64,000 nt of DNA, from assembly GCF_000336815.1 (NCBI RefSeq), contig NZ_AOLG01000028.1:7188-71187 (forward strand), read 5' to 3'. Each line of letters opens with the position of its first letter. Positions within the stretch are counted from its first letter, which is position 1. This DNA comes from Haloferax prahovense DSM 18310 (lineage in GTDB: Archaea; Halobacteriota; Halobacteria; Halobacteriales; Haloferacaceae). The notes under the pieces were generated by a model, which saw nothing but the letters and a program-made list of their open reading frames with translations, was not told the DNA's origin and did not search any database. The position numbers and the translations under genes are program-made. Below, in pieces: positions 8,260 through 18,574 of this stretch.

Positions 8260-8321
8260 CGCGACTCGGACGCGGTAGCGGTTCCTGAACCTCGTTCTTT
8301 CCATTCATCGACGCTCCAATC

Positions 8322-9455
8322 ATGAACGTACTTCCAAACTCCGACGGTGCCGGCCTCCGAGCGGCGGCTCGGCGAGGGCTCCGGCGCGGTCGCGACTTCG
8401 TCGACGAGACGCCGCCTGACGCGCTCGTCACGGTCACGGTCGCGGCGGTGTCGCTTCTCGCGGCGTTCGCGGGCTTTCTGGCCGTCTCCTCGCTGACGGC
8501 TATCCCGTTCGCGGTGTTCCTCGTCGCGACGGGCTACGGCTGGCTCAGACACCAAGAATTGACAGCGCGCGTGCTCACGCTGACGACGACGGTCTCGACC
8601 ATCCTCGTCCTCGGGCTCATTCTCGTCTTCATCTTCGCGGAGGCGTGGCCGACCGTGCAGTACGCGACCGTGAACGTCTTCGGCGTGCCGATTCCCGGCC
8701 TGCGACTCTTCATCGAGACGCGCTGGAGTCCGGTGACGCCGCCGATTCAGTACTCGCTCGTCCCGATGATTCACGGGACGGTGCTCGTCACCATCATCGC
8801 GACGGCGGTCGCCGCCCCGCTGGGCGTGGCCGCGGCGCTCTTCCTCAGCGAAATCGCCCCGCGGACCGTCCGCGAACTCGTCAAACCGGGGGTCGAGATT
8901 CTGGCGGGCATCCCTTCCATCGTCTACGGTTTCATCGGCTTTACCATCCTCAGCCCGTGGGCGGCCGACCAGTTCGACATCGTCGGGCAGGGCACGTACC
9001 TGTTCGTCGGCATCGTCGTCGGCCTGATGGCGCTCCCGACGGTCGTCTCGGTCGCCGAAGACGCGCTCAACAGCGTCCCCGAGTCGATGAAAAGCGGGTC
9101 GCTCGCTCTCGGCACGACCGACTGGCAGACGATGACCTCCATCACGTTGCCGGCGGCGTTCTCGGGCGTCTCGGCCGCGGTCCTCCTCGGCGTGGGCCGC
9201 GCCATCGGCGAGACGATGGCGGCCACCGTGATGCTCCGCGGCAGTCCGGGCCTCACGAAGCCGCTGTACAACGTCTTCTACGGTAACGACACGCTCACGT
9301 CACTCATCGCGGCGAACTACGGCGACGCCGACGGTCTCCAGCTCTCGGCGCTGTTCGTCGCGGGCGTCATCCTGTTCGTCACGGTGCTGTTCCTCAGCAT
9401 CGGCTCGCAGTACATCGAGGCGCGCATGCGCCGGAAGCTCGGAGGTGCCGAATAA
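8322..9455 (+). CDS. pstC: Phosphate ABC transporter permease PstC
   Basis: A 377-residue inner-membrane permease. Two hydrophobic segments near residues 35-75 precede the conserved permease core, which carries the coupling-helix (EAA-like) motif ALGTTDWQTMTSITLPAAFSG and the GRAIGETMA segment typical of PstC. It is about 60 residues longer than most bacterial PstC, mainly at the N-terminus. Its stop TAA shares one base with the pstA start, so the two subunits are coupled. Confidence 0.94.
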   Translation: MNVLPNSDGAGLRAAARRGLRRGRDFVDETPPDALVTVTVAAVSLLAAFAGFLAVSSLTAIPFAVFLVATGYGWLRHQELTARVLTLTTTVSTILVLGLILVFIFAEAWPTVQYATVNVFGVPIPGLRLFIETRWSPVTPPIQYSLVPMIHGTVLVTIIATAVAAPLGVAAALFLSEIAPRTVRELVKPGVEILAGIPSIVYGFIGFTILSPWAADQFDIVGQGTYLFVGIVVGLMALPTVVSVAEDALNSVPESMKSGSLALGTTDWQTMTSITLPAAFSGVSAAVLLGVGRAIGETMAATVMLRGSPGLTKPLYNVFYGNDTLTSLIAANYGDADGLQLSALFVAGVILFVTVLFLSIGSQYIEARMRRKLGGAE

Positions 9456-11077
9456 TGGCGGGCGCGACCGACACCGCGCTCGTCAGCGAGGACACCTCCG
9501 AAACAGAAGCGGTCGCCGCCGGCGCGGTGGGACTGGCGGCGGTGCTGTTCGCCCTCTCGCTCGCGTCGGTGTTCGAACTCGTGACCATCACCGACCCCGT
9601 CGCGGGCGTGCCGATGGTCGCGCTCCTCGGCGGACTGTTGGTCGTTCTCGGCTTCGCCGTCGTCACCTTCGGCGTCGGCTCCCGACTCGGCTACGTCGCC
9701 ACCGACCCCAGACCGACCGCCGGGCTTCTCGCCTCCGGGACGTTCGGCCTCATCTGGTTCGTCGTCGGCGGACTGGTCGCCTCGCAGACGCTCGGGCTCG
9801 GGACGGCCGGGTGGGTCGTCGCGTCGCTCGTCACCGGCGGGGCCGCGTTCGCGGTGAGCGCGCTCCCCCGCGAGGACATCGGCTCGACGCTCCCCGCCGG
9901 CGCGCTGGCCGTCTTCGCCGGCGTCGTCTTCCTCACCGGCGTCATCGGCCCATCGTGGCTCTGGGACCTCGGGTGGGAACAGCAGGCGTCGTTCAACGCC
10001 GAGTTCACGATTCCGGTCCTGACGGCGTTCTGTTCCCTGCTCGTCGGCTGGGCCGCCGCGAAGGCCTACGGCGGGTTCGGCGCGCGCGGCCGCCACATCG
10101 GCGCGTACGTCCTCGTCTACCTGAACGCCATCTCCATCATCGCGCTGCTGTTCCTCCTCGTCGCGTTTACGGTCCTGAAGGGCCTGCCGGGGCTGTTCAA
10201 GGGCCTCGCGTTCGGCGCGGGTGCGGGTCCCGAAGTAACGCTCGTCGGCGTGACGTTCTCGCTTCCCGTCTCGTGGCCGTTCGTGATGAACGGCGTTGCG
10301 CTCCTCAACGACGTGAACGGCGTCCTTCCGGCCATCGTGGGCACGATTTGGCTCGTCGTCGGCGCGGTGCTGTTCGCCGTTCCGCTCGGTATCGGCGCGG
10401 CAGTCTTCATCACCGAGTACGCCGACCGCGGGCGCTTCACGCAGGTCGTCGAAATCGCAACTAACGGTCTGTGGAGCACGCCCAGCATCGTCTTCGGGCT
10501 GTTCGGACTGGCGTTCCTCGTTCCGCGGCTCGGCAACCAGAAGTCGCTGCTGGCGGGGATGCTCACGCTCGGCTTCATGCTCCTCCCGCTCGTCGTCATC
10601 ACGAGTCGGGAGTCGATGCTGGCGGTCCCCGACGAGTACCGCGACGCGAGCGCAGCCCTCGGCGTCACGAAGTGGCAGACCGTTCGGAGCATCGTCCTCC
10701 CGGCAGCGCTTCCGGGCATCGTCACGGGTATCATCCTCGGGGTCGGCCGCATCGCCGGCGAGACCGCGCCGATTCTCCTGACCATGTCGGGGAGCGTCGC
10801 CCCGCCGGGCAGCCAGACGGTCGACGTGCTCGGCGGCTTCCAGCTCCAGTACGCGCCGCCGTTCGTCACCAACCCCGAACTGATGCAGGCGACCTCGGCG
10901 CTTCCGTATCAGCTCTACTCGCTTATCACCGCGGGCGTCGGGCAGTCGTCGAACATCAGCGCCATCGACGAGTTCCGGTGGGCGACGGCGCTCATCCTGC
11001 TCGTGGTCGTCTTGGGCTTCTACGCGATCGGCATCGCGACGCGATACTACTTCCGGAGTAAACTTCAGCACGACTAA
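9455..11077 (+). CDS. pstA: Phosphate ABC transporter permease PstA, long form
   Basis: A 540-residue permease, against about 290 for the usual bacterial PstA. The C-terminal half is the normal permease core ([20 protein letters not shown], then [11 protein letters not shown]). The N-terminal 250 residues add several extra membrane segments whose role is not known to me. It overlaps pstC by one base and is followed by pstB after two bases, so all three are surely made together. Confidence 0.93.
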   Translation: MAGATDTALVSEDTSETEAVAAGAVGLAAVLFALSLASVFELVTITDPVAGVPMVALLGGLLVVLGFAVVTFGVGSRLGYVATDPRPTAGLLASGTFGLIWFVVGGLVASQTLGLGTAGWVVASLVTGGAAFAVSALPREDIGSTLPAGALAVFAGVVFLTGVIGPSWLWDLGWEQQASFNAEFTIPVLTAFCSLLVGWAAAKAYGGFGARGRHIGAYVLVYLNAISIIALLFLLVAFTVLKGLPGLFKGLAFGAGAGPEVTLVGVTFSLPVSWPFVMNGVALLNDVNGVLPAIVGTIWLVVGAVLFAVPLGIGAAVFITEYADRGRFTQVVEIATNGLWSTPSIVFGLFGLAFLVPRLGNQKSLLAGMLTLGFMLLPLVVITSRESMLAVPDEYRDASAALGVTKWQTVRSIVLPAALPGIVTGIILGVGRIAGETAPILLTMSGSVAPPGSQTVDVLGGFQLQYAPPFVTNPELMQATSALPYQLYSLITAGVGQSSNISAIDEFRWATALILLVVVLGFYAIGIATRYYFRSKLQHD

Positions 11078-11079
11078 CC

Positions 11080-12030
11080 ATGAGTGAAACCAGACAGACG
11101 ACGGACGACGCACAGGCGACGGCGGACAGCGAACTCGCCGGCGGCGCGAGCCCCGGCACCGACCAGCCGCTCGAAGTCACGAGCGGCGAGACGCGCGAGC
11201 GGACCCGCGAGGAGTGGGTCGAACACGAGTTCGAGGGCGAGGCGAAGCTCTCGGTCTCCGACCTCGACGTGTACTACGGCGACGACCACGCGCTGAAGAG
11301 CGTCTCGATGGAGATTCCCGAAAACAGCGTCACGGCGCTCATCGGCCCCTCCGGCTGCGGGAAGTCGACGTTCCTCCGGTGTCTCAACCGAATGAACGAC
11401 CGCATCAAGGCCGCGAGCATCGACGGCTCGGTCCGACTCGAAGGCGAGGAACTCTACCAGGACGGCGTCAACCTCGTCGAACTTCGCAAGCGCGTCGGTA
11501 TGGTGTTCCAGTCGCCGAACCCGTTCCCGAAGAGCATCGCGGACAACATCTCCTACGGCCCGCGGAAGCACGGCGACCTCGACACCGGTCTGCTCGCCAA
11601 CCTGCTCGGCCGGAGCGACGACGACGCGGTCGACGAACTCGTCGAGCGCTCCCTCCAACAGGCGGCGCTGTGGGACGAGGTGAACGACCGCCTCGACGAC
11701 AACGCGCTCGGGCTCTCGGGCGGTCAGCAACAGCGGCTCTGCATCGCCCGCGCGCTGGCGACCGACCCCGAAGTGCTGCTCATGGACGAACCCGCCTCGG
11801 CGCTCGACCCCATCGCGACCTCGAAAATCGAGGACCTCGTCCACGACCTCGCCGAGGAGTACACGGTCGTCATCGTCACCCACAACATGCAGCAGGCGGC
11901 GCGCATCTCGGACCAGACGGCGGTGTTCCTCACCGGCGGCGAACTCGTCGAGTACGGCGACACCGACCAGGTGTTCGAAGACCCCCAGAGCCAGCGCGTC
12001 GAGGACTACATCAGCGGGAAGTTCGGGTAG
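11080..12030 (+). CDS. pstB: Phosphate ABC transporter ATPase PstB
   Basis: A 316-residue cytoplasmic ATPase. Walker [11 protein letters not shown]-loop [12 protein letters not shown], signature LSGGQQQRL and Walker [13 protein letters not shown] are all present; the NPFPKSI segment is characteristic of PstB. About 65 acidic, presumably disordered residues precede the ATPase domain, a common haloarchaeal extension. It follows pstA directly. Confidence 0.96.
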   Translation: MSETRQTTDDAQATADSELAGGASPGTDQPLEVTSGETRERTREEWVEHEFEGEAKLSVSDLDVYYGDDHALKSVSMEIPENSVTALIGPSGCGKSTFLRCLNRMNDRIKAASIDGSVRLEGEELYQDGVNLVELRKRVGMVFQSPNPFPKSIADNISYGPRKHGDLDTGLLANLLGRSDDDAVDELVERSLQQAALWDEVNDRLDDNALGLSGGQQQRLCIARALATDPEVLLMDEPASALDPIATSKIEDLVHDLAEEYTVVIVTHNMQQAARISDQTAVFLTGGELVEYGDTDQVFEDPQSQRVEDYISGKFG

Positions 12031-12275
12031 TCGACGCCAGACCCACACCCGCCGTCTCGACCCGGACAGACCGCCAACCCGCCCGCCCGTCCCCGCGGCC
12101 GGTATCCCGACTTCGACTTCCCGACGCGACGACGGGGTTCGACGACTTGCCGCCGTCGGAGTCGGCCCATCAGTCGGCGGCGCTCGCTTCTCGCCAGTCG
12201 AGCCACCCGCCGAGGCGGGGTCGGCGTCACCGCGGAACTGGCATTCAGACAACACGAACTCAGACAGCCAACACA

Positions 12276-13364
12276 ATGGAGACACGCAAGATTCAGCAGG
12301 TCAGCAACGGGACGTTCACCGTCTCGCTCCCCCGAGAGTGGGCGGACGGTGAGGGCATCACCGCCGGAACCGTCGTCAACCTCCACACGCACCTCGACGG
12401 GATGTTAGTCGTGCAGGCTCCCGAGTGCGAGGACGATTCGTCGATGCAGTTCACGGTGACTGTCGGTGGGAGCGACGCGGACGGCGGAGTCGACTCCGCA
12501 GGCGGCGACTTCCTCGAACAGACGCTCCGGGCGGCCTACGCCGCCGGGTCGAAACAGGTCGTCATCGAGGCCGACGGGACGTTCGACGCCGAACAGCGAC
12601 AGGCCGTCAGGCGGGTCGCACGGAACCTCGTCGGCGTGACCATCACGGAGGAGTCGGACACCGCCGTCACGGTGCGGAACGTCCTCGACGCGAACGAGGT
12701 CTCTATCCGCCAGTCGGTTCGACAACTCCAGTTCGTCGCCGTCTCGATGCACCGCGACGCGACCGCCGCACTCACCGGTGCCGCCCCCCTCGACGGCTTC
12801 GCGGAGCGCGACGACCGCGCCGACCGCCTGTTCGCCATGGTCGACCGGCACTTCACCCGCGGGCTCGACCGCCTCGACGAGGTGGACGCCCTCGGAGAGA
12901 CGCGCCCGGAGCTGTTCCGACTCCACACCGCGGCCCGCGAGTTAGAGCGCGTTGCCGACCAGGCCGAGCGAATCGCCGCCGTCGCGTCGGCGGTCGCCGA
13001 CCCGCTTCCTCCCGCAGTCGCCGACGAGGTGTCCGAACTCGCCGAGTTGGTCCCGGAGTCGCTCGAATCAGCGGTACAGGTCGCCCTCGAAGGCGACGAC
13101 CCCGACGCGGCGCGGGAGGCGCTGGCGGCGCGCGACCGGGTCTGCGAGGGCGTCGCCGACGTGGAGCGACGGCTGTTCGAGGAGGTCGACGCCGACGCGA
13201 ACTACCGATTCGCGCACGCGCTTCACGCGCTCGAACGAACTGCCGAACACGCCGGTAACGTCGCCGAAGTCGGGCTCAGGACGGCGGTCCGGACCCGAAA
13301 CATGGACGAAAAGCCCGCCCGCGAGGGCGGCACCGAGTCCGCGGAACACACCCAGCGCGCGTAG
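12276..13364 (+). CDS. phoU: AbrB-PhoU fusion regulator of phosphate uptake
   Basis: A 362-residue protein. Residues 1-50 form a SpoVT/AbrB-like DNA-binding domain (METRKIQQVSNGTFTVSLPR, then EWADGEGITAGTVV). From about residue 150 onward it is helical and PhoU-like, with repeated acidic heptads such as ALTGAAPLDGFAERDDRADR. The combination of AbrB and PhoU domains is common in haloarchaea next to pst genes. It probably senses transporter state and represses pst when phosphate is plentiful. ATG 12276 fits the start of the AbrB domain; the longer upstream reading frame is only the shadow of pstB. The 245-base gap after pstB may hold its own promoter. Confidence 0.88.
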   Translation: METRKIQQVSNGTFTVSLPREWADGEGITAGTVVNLHTHLDGMLVVQAPECEDDSSMQFTVTVGGSDADGGVDSAGGDFLEQTLRAAYAAGSKQVVIEADGTFDAEQRQAVRRVARNLVGVTITEESDTAVTVRNVLDANEVSIRQSVRQLQFVAVSMHRDATAALTGAAPLDGFAERDDRADRLFAMVDRHFTRGLDRLDEVDALGETRPELFRLHTAARELERVADQAERIAAVASAVADPLPPAVADEVSELAELVPESLESAVQVALEGDDPDAAREALAARDRVCEGVADVERRLFEEVDADANYRFAHALHALERTAEHAGNVAEVGLRTAVRTRNMDEKPAREGGTESAEHTQRA

Positions 13365-13392
13365 GGCGTCCGTTCGGCGGTCGTACTGACTT

Positions 13393-14295
13393 TCACCACT
13401 CGAGGAGCGTCCGAAGGCGAGGAACCGGTCTGTACGTCCGTCCGCGGTCGTCGAAGTAGGCCCGCGTCCGACGCTTGCCGTCGACGATGAACCGAAGGCG
13501 GTCCCGCGGCGTTCGGTTCCGCAGGTGGAACGAACTCGCGGGGTCGAACACCAGTCCGCGCGCGTCCTTCCGACACCGACCGCGGATGAGTCGCTGTTCG
13601 AGCTTCGCGAGGTCCGCGTCGTGCCAGTGGACGAGGACGCACGCGGGCTGGCCGTCGACCGGCCTCACGTCGTCCGGCGGCGTCAGCCGGAGCCGACCGT
13701 CGCGGACGGTCGCGGACGAAACCGGCCAACTTCGGGGATACCCCGCGTCGTCGGTGACGGTCGCGACCACCCGGTCGTACGTCTCCGCCTCTCCGCTGTC
13801 GACGCCGGCCGCGTTCCACGTCGGGACCGTCGTCGTGCCATCGGACGGGCGGGAGTCGACTGCAGTCGGCCGAATTTCGATGAGAATCCGAAGCCCGTAC
13901 CAGTCCAGAAGGAGCAGCCCGAGCCGCGTTCCGAGGAAGTCTGCCGCCTCGACCATCGCCTCCCGTTTCGGCGACGGCGGCTCGTCGCGGATGAGTCGCT
14001 CGACGACGGCGGTGTTCGCTTCCAAGTCGTCGTCTCGAACCGTTGCGCGTCCAGTGAGGTGCAATCGACCCTCACCTTCGTGGAGCAGGAGCGACACCCG
14101 CGGGTTGGCCGCCGCTCGCTCGGCTTTCCCCGCGAACGCCGGCGCGGCCGTTACCACGACGACCTCCCGTTCGCGGTCGAAAAAGGGCGTGACCGGCACC
14201 ACCGCCGGGCGGTCGTCGCGGGTCGTCGCGAACTCGGCCGTCAGCGAGTCGTACACGGCGTCTCGAATCCGGTCGGTCGCGGTGGACGCCGTCAC
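13393..14295 (-). CDS. Pyridoxamine 5'-phosphate oxidase-like FMN split-barrel protein
   Basis: A roughly 300-residue protein with two split-barrel-like halves. The first half carries VVPVTPFFDREREVVVVT, AERAAANPRVSLLLHEGEGR and HLTGRATV, typical of pyridoxamine-phosphate-oxidase-fold proteins that bind FMN or F420. The second half repeats a weaker version (YPRSWPVSSATVRDGRLRLT). I chose the GTG at 14295 because no ATG exists before the domain; a TTG at 14364 would add 23 low-complexity residues. It lies just behind the FAD oxidoreductase gene and is probably co-transcribed. The substrate is unknown. Confidence 0.72.
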   Translation of the reverse strand: MTASTATDRIRDAVYDSLTAEFATTRDDRPAVVPVTPFFDREREVVVVTAAPAFAGKAERAAANPRVSLLLHEGEGRLHLTGRATVRDDDLEANTAVVERLIRDEPPSPKREAMVEAADFLGTRLGLLLLDWYGLRILIEIRPTAVDSRPSDGTTTVPTWNAAGVDSGEAETYDRVVATVTDDAGYPRSWPVSSATVRDGRLRLTPPDDVRPVDGQPACVLVHWHDADLAKLEQRLIRGRCRKDARGLVFDPASSFHLRNRTPRDRLRFIVDGKRRTRAYFDDRGRTYRPVPRLRTLLEW

Positions 14296-14367
14296 AGACG
14301 ACTCCGGGGGCGCGGCAATCGATCCGTTTCCGGAGCTTCGATGCGAACCCAGCGCCGAGGACAAGGG

Positions 14368-16041
14368 TCAGTCATCGAATCCCCAGCCGCTCGTGCGCAG
14401 CCCTCGGAACGTCGACCGCAGTCCGCGCTCGGCCTCGCCGGGGTGTGGGAGTCCCAGCCGAAACGCGACCTCGTCCTGCCGCTTCGGCGGGTCGAACAGT
14501 TGTGGCTCAGACAGCCCCCAGACAGTCGGGGGCGGCGCTCCGGCCCCCGTGTGCTCGACGATGCCACCGACGGCTCGGCGGGCCGCCTCGTTCGCGCTCT
14601 CCATCGTCGCCAAGTCAGTGTCCGTGCGGACGTAGTCGGCCGCCAACACGAGGTTCGGTGCGTCGGTCACCGCAGGGGGCCGGTCTCGGAGCGAGCCGAC
14701 CGTGTTGATTAGCAGCGGTTCGTGATTCTCCATGCCGTCGCCGGTCTCGACGATTGCGGGGTCGAGCACCCAGTCGTACAGGTACTCGGTCGAGAGCCGC
14801 TCCGCATCCCGGTTGAGGTGAGCCGTCAGTTGGTGCCAGACCTCGGTTTTGATCTCCTCGCGGCTACACTCGCGGGCCGGCTTGTCGTACACCGATCCGG
14901 GGGTCTCCCAGTCCGAGATAATGGCGGAGAGGACCCCTCGAATCGAGCCGTCGGCACACGTCTCGATGTCGAACGGGCCGTCGTCCCAGAACTGGCGCTG
15001 CGAGATCGCGGTCAGCGCCCACGGGGAGTCTGTGTACGCTTGATGGCCGCGCGCGAGTGGCAGGTCCTCGGTGAGGTAGAACTGAATCCCGTTCATCCAA
15101 GCGGTGTCGAGTCGCCCGATGGTTCCGAGCGACGGGGCCGCCAGCCGGAGTTCCGGCGTCACCAACGACGCCATTACCTCGACCGGAAGCGCCGCCACGT
15201 AGTAGTCCGCGGTCACTCGTTCCCCGCCGGCGAGTTCGACGCCGGTGACGCGACGGCCGTCGGAGTCGATTTTCGTGACCGGCGATTCCGTGCGGACGGA
15301 CACGCCCAACGATTCCAGATAGGACTCCCACGGCGTCATCCAGACCTCGCTCGTCGGGCCGTTGAGCACCGCCTCGGTCGGCCGGTTGGGGTCAATCTGA
15401 TCGAGCATCAACTGCGCGTAGATCTGTCCGATGGTACGGGCGCTCCCGCGCTGGGGCTTCAGCGCGACGAGTGCCTGCGTGCTCTCGGCGAGGTGCTTGC
15501 GGTAGGCCGGTGACTGCGCCTCCGCGTCGACGAACTCCCACCACGACACGCGGTCGAGTTCCCGTTCGCGGCGCGCTCGACAACTCGTCAGCAGCACCAG
15601 CAGGCGTCGTAAGAAGTAGTTCGTCTCGGCGGGGCTGATTTCGCCGCCGCCGATTGTCGGTTTGAGCGCGGCGACCCACTCGGCAATCGTGTTCGGTGTC
15701 CGCGTCTCGGACCGCATCTCTTCGCCCGTCGTCGTCGCGATGAGCGTTTCGTCCGTCTCGACGAGGTTGTCCGCGACCGTGCCCCCGGCCGCCCGCGGAA
15801 TTCGGCCGAGCGTGTCGCGGAGATTTCGATAAAACCCCGGGAAGAACCGAAACCCGTGTTCTGCCGGCAGCGAGTGACCGTCGTCACCGGAGGGGACCGA
15901 GAAGCTCCGAGCTTTCCCGCCCAGTCGCGATTTGGCCTCGTACACGGTCACGTCGAAGCCGCGTTCCCCGAGTTCGTGCGCCGCGCTCAGCCCGCCGACC
16001 CCTCCCCCGAGAACGGCGACTCGAAAACTGCCTGCTGACAT
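14368..16041 (-). CDS. FAD-dependent amine-oxidase/phytoene-desaturase-like oxidoreductase
   Basis: A 557-residue flavoprotein. The N-terminus holds the Rossmann motif VAVLGGGVGGLSAAHELGER followed by VYEAKSRLGGKARSF, as in carotenoid desaturases, hydroxysqualene dehydroxylase (HpnE) and other NAD(P)-binding_8 flavoenzymes. The C-terminus has NLVLAADYVRTDTDLATMES, the second FAD-contact region. Its role could be in isoprenoid or carotenoid chemistry, but no isoprenoid gene lies nearby, so the substrate remains open. The downstream FMN split-barrel gene is probably its operon partner. Confidence 0.82.
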   Translation of the reverse strand: MSAGSFRVAVLGGGVGGLSAAHELGERGFDVTVYEAKSRLGGKARSFSVPSGDDGHSLPAEHGFRFFPGFYRNLRDTLGRIPRAAGGTVADNLVETDETLIATTTGEEMRSETRTPNTIAEWVAALKPTIGGGEISPAETNYFLRRLLVLLTSCRARRERELDRVSWWEFVDAEAQSPAYRKHLAESTQALVALKPQRGSARTIGQIYAQLMLDQIDPNRPTEAVLNGPTSEVWMTPWESYLESLGVSVRTESPVTKIDSDGRRVTGVELAGGERVTADYYVAALPVEVMASLVTPELRLAAPSLGTIGRLDTAWMNGIQFYLTEDLPLARGHQAYTDSPWALTAISQRQFWDDGPFDIETCADGSIRGVLSAIISDWETPGSVYDKPARECSREEIKTEVWHQLTAHLNRDAERLSTEYLYDWVLDPAIVETGDGMENHEPLLINTVGSLRDRPPAVTDAPNLVLAADYVRTDTDLATMESANEAARRAVGGIVEHTGAGAPPPTVWGLSEPQLFDPPKRQDEVAFRLGLPHPGEAERGLRSTFRGLRTSGWGFDD

Positions 16042-16064
16042 ACGCTACTCGTGGTGCGAGACGG

Positions 16065-16074
16065 AATAATTATT
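16065..16074 (-). promoter_or_regulatory. TATA-like box of the FAD oxidoreductase gene
   Basis: AATAATTATT lies 24-33 bases before the ATG at 16039-16041, giving a leaderless layout. It is near-palindromic and stands out in GC-rich DNA. Confidence 0.5.
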
Positions 16075-16169
16075 TGCAATATCGAAGCATCTGCCGTCTC
16101 AGCGGGCGAGAACCGCGGCACACCCGCCCCGTAGCAGAGAACGGGTCGACGGAGACGACGAGAGCGTCG

Positions 16170-16640
16170 CTACAACGTGGTTGCGTCTTCGGGAACTTCG
16201 GGAACTGACGTCCAACACCGGTTCCGAGAGTCGTCAGCGGAGACGAGCGGGGTATCAGAACAGAGGGGTGTGTGCGCGAGTCGATAGACGAACTCGCCGT
16301 GGCTCACGTAGTATCCCGATGGAATCGACGCTTCGTGCTCCGAGCGGTCGTAGTACGGAAGGTCCTCCAGTGCGGCCGCGACAGCCGCGTACTCGTCTCT
16401 GGCCAGACGAAAGTCCATCACGCTGTAGGGGTCTCGTTGGGTCACTCGGTCGAGCGCTCGCAGTATCAACTCCGCTCCGTCGAGTCGTTCGTCCGAGGCG
16501 GAAACGATCTCCGCCGCCTCCGGTGACGGGATGTGCATCACCGTGAGTACGCCCCCGTTGACTCCTTCGATGGTGAGACAGCCGCTCAGCGCGGCGACCG
16601 AACCGAGCCCGAGTGTTGCAAGTAGCGACCGCCGATTCAC
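16170..16640 (-). CDS. Small Tat-exported lipoprotein, function unknown
   Basis: A 156-residue protein that starts at GTG with MNRRSLLATLGLGSVAALSG and a Cys directly after, that is a twin-arginine signal with a lipobox. The mature part has no recognisable domain; it includes short Tyr-rich and Asp-rich stretches (LEDLPYYDRSEHEASIPSGY) and two further Cys near the end (LCSDT and NRCWTS). It should sit on the outer face of the membrane. Neighbours give no clue to its role. Confidence 0.68.
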   Translation of the reverse strand: MNRRSLLATLGLGSVAALSGCLTIEGVNGGVLTVMHIPSPEAAEIVSASDERLDGAELILRALDRVTQRDPYSVMDFRLARDEYAAVAAALEDLPYYDRSEHEASIPSGYYVSHGEFVYRLAHTPLCSDTPLVSADDSRNRCWTSVPEVPEDATTL

Positions 16641-16702
16641 GACGCTGTAACTCCGACGGAGTCACATCACCGTTCCGGTGCCCGGCGCGTTCTGGCCGGG
16701 CC

Positions 16703-17287
16703 TCACGCGACTTCGGGAACGAGATTCGTCAGGGCGCGGTCGCCGAACAGGACGACGAGCGCCGCGCCGACGAGGTTAAAGACGAGGTCGAGGGCGGTGT
16801 CGACCCGGCCGTAGGAGACGAGCACGGGTTCGATACCGAGCGCGTCGGCCCCGCGGTGGATGGCGTACTCGGCGAGTTCCCAGAGCACGCCGGCGCAGAC
16901 CACGACCGCGAGGACGCGCGTCGAGGGGTCGCGGCCGCGGCGGCGCGAGAGGACGTAGACGACCCCGCCGAGAATCGTCGCCGAGTGGGCGTGGGTGAGG
17001 TGGTCCCACCACCACACGTCGTCGTAGGGGCCGAGCATCCCGACCGAGTGGGTCAGCATCGCCGATTCGACGTAGAGGCGCTGCCACGGACGGAACTCGA
17101 CGCCGGCCAGTCGCTCGACTGCGACGGGGAGGAACGTGCCCGCGAGGGCGAACACGGCGTTCACCATCGCGGCCGGGTTGCGGCGGCGGAGCCCCGTCAG
17201 GAACACGGCGACGATGGCGGCCCTGATTCCGTCGTCTGGTCGCCGCCGTCCCGCTGAATCACTCGTCTCGGTCACGGTTGTTCTCAC
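16703..17287 (-). CDS. Polytopic membrane protein of the DUF2238/VanZ-like kind
   Basis: A 194-residue protein with about four to five hydrophobic segments. Conserved polar residues lie in or beside the membrane: DDVWWWDHLTHAHSATILGG, WELAEYAIHRGAD and RVDTALDLVFNLVGA. His/Asp-rich segments of this sort occur in the DUF2238 (YjdF-like) membrane proteins, whose function is not established. The start is probably GTG at 17287. It sits between a lipoprotein gene and an aminotransferase gene on the same strand. Confidence 0.68.
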   Translation of the reverse strand: MRTTVTETSDSAGRRRPDDGIRAAIVAVFLTGLRRRNPAAMVNAVFALAGTFLPVAVERLAGVEFRPWQRLYVESAMLTHSVGMLGPYDDVWWWDHLTHAHSATILGGVVYVLSRRRGRDPSTRVLAVVVCAGVLWELAEYAIHRGADALGIEPVLVSYGRVDTALDLVFNLVGAALVVLFGDRALTNLVPEVA

Positions 17288-17359
17288 CGAGACTGTCGTC
17301 GGCTTCGGGTAAAAACGTTGACAGCCGGACGGCGGTCGGTCCCGGACGAACGGCCGCCC

Positions 17360-18406
17360 TCAGACGACGGTCGCGAGCGCCTCCATCACGCGGTCGACCT
17401 TCTCCACGTCGGCGTTGTAACCCATGTGGCCGACGCGGAGGATGTCGTCGGCGAGGTCGGCGAGGCCGGTCGCGAGGACGATGTCGTGTTCGGCTTCGAG
17501 TTCGTTCCGGACGCGTTTCGCCTCGTCGGGAAGGTAAAACGCCGTCACCGTCGGAGCGCTCCGCTCGGCGTCGGGGTAGACGTCGAGTCCGAGGTCGGCC
17601 CCGCGCTCGCGGCAGTGCGCGGCGGCCTCCTCGTGGCGCTCGTAGACGGCGTCGAGGCCCGCTTCGAGGAGCATCGACAGCGACTCGTCGAGGGCGGCGA
17701 CGTTCGCGCCGAGGTGGGTGTACGGGAAGCCCCCGCTCGTGTCGCGCCACGGCAGGAGGTTCGTGTAGAGGGAGTCGGGGTCGCGCTCCTCGATGACCTC
17801 CCACGCGCGGTCGCTGACGGCGACCGTGGTGAGGCCCGGGGGCGAGCTGAACGCCTTCTGGGACGCGCCGAGGTTGATGTCGATGTGCTCGCTCGGGACG
17901 GGGGTGCCGCCGAGCGAGGAGACGGCGTCGACGATGGTCAACACGCCGTGGTCGGACAGAAGTTCGAGGACCGGCGCGATGTCGTTGAGCGTCCCCGTCG
18001 GCGTCTCGCAGTGGACCATCGTGGCGACCTCGAACTCGCCCTCGTGGAGCGCGGCTTCGACGCCCGTCACGTCGAGCGGGTCGGTGTAGTCGGCACCGAC
18101 GACGGTCGGTTCGCCACCGTAGCTCTCGACGAAGTCGGCGAAGCCGTCGCCGTAGAGGCCGTTCGAGACGCAGAGCACGTCGTCGCCGGGGGCGACCGTG
18201 GAGGCGATGGCGGCTTCGAGACCGAGGATACCCTCACCGCCCATGACGACCACGTCGTCGTCGGTGTCGTAGACGCGCCGGAGCTTCTCGCAGACGCCGT
18301 CGTAGGTGTCGAAGAAGGACTGCTCGATATCGGGATTCGGCATCGGCTCGCTCAGTCGGTCGCGGACCCGCGGCGGCACGGCCGTGGGACCGGGTGTCAT
18401 CAGCAT
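17360..18406 (-). CDS. Class V PLP-dependent aminotransferase (alanine-glyoxylate/serine-pyruvate type)
   Basis: A 348-residue cytoplasmic enzyme. The N-terminus MLMTPGPTAVPPRV is typical of the alanine-glyoxylate/serine-glyoxylate aminotransferase family. The pocket has GGEGILGLEAA, the Asp of IVDAVSSLGG that touches the PLP ring, and the Schiff-base Lys at 184 in GASQKAFSSPPG. The exact amino donor and acceptor cannot be read from the sequence. It is divergent from the AIR-synthase-like gene, about 168 bases away. Confidence 0.88.
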   Translation of the reverse strand: MLMTPGPTAVPPRVRDRLSEPMPNPDIEQSFFDTYDGVCEKLRRVYDTDDDVVVMGGEGILGLEAAIASTVAPGDDVLCVSNGLYGDGFADFVESYGGEPTVVGADYTDPLDVTGVEAALHEGEFEVATMVHCETPTGTLNDIAPVLELLSDHGVLTIVDAVSSLGGTPVPSEHIDINLGASQKAFSSPPGLTTVAVSDRAWEVIEERDPDSLYTNLLPWRDTSGGFPYTHLGANVAALDESLSMLLEAGLDAVYERHEEAAAHCRERGADLGLDVYPDAERSAPTVTAFYLPDEAKRVRNELEAEHDIVLATGLADLADDILRVGHMGYNADVEKVDRVMEALATVV

Positions 18407-18574
18407 GGATTCCCGTTACGAACAGAGCGTCTTAGCAGTACGGCATCCGCGGCGGGTGCCCGACCACGGCCTGCTCGGCGGGGGGGTGGGCGGCGGACGC
18501 GGCCGGCGAGCGCGACCGCCAGCGCCGGCGGCGGACGGGAAGGCACAAAAGCGCCCTCGCCGTCACCCACGTGT

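Noticed and set aside
9317-11113. 598-codon reverse frame across pstC, pstA and pstB
   Set aside because: It is the antisense shadow of three clear genes and is made of Arg/Asp/Gly-rich low-complexity residues.
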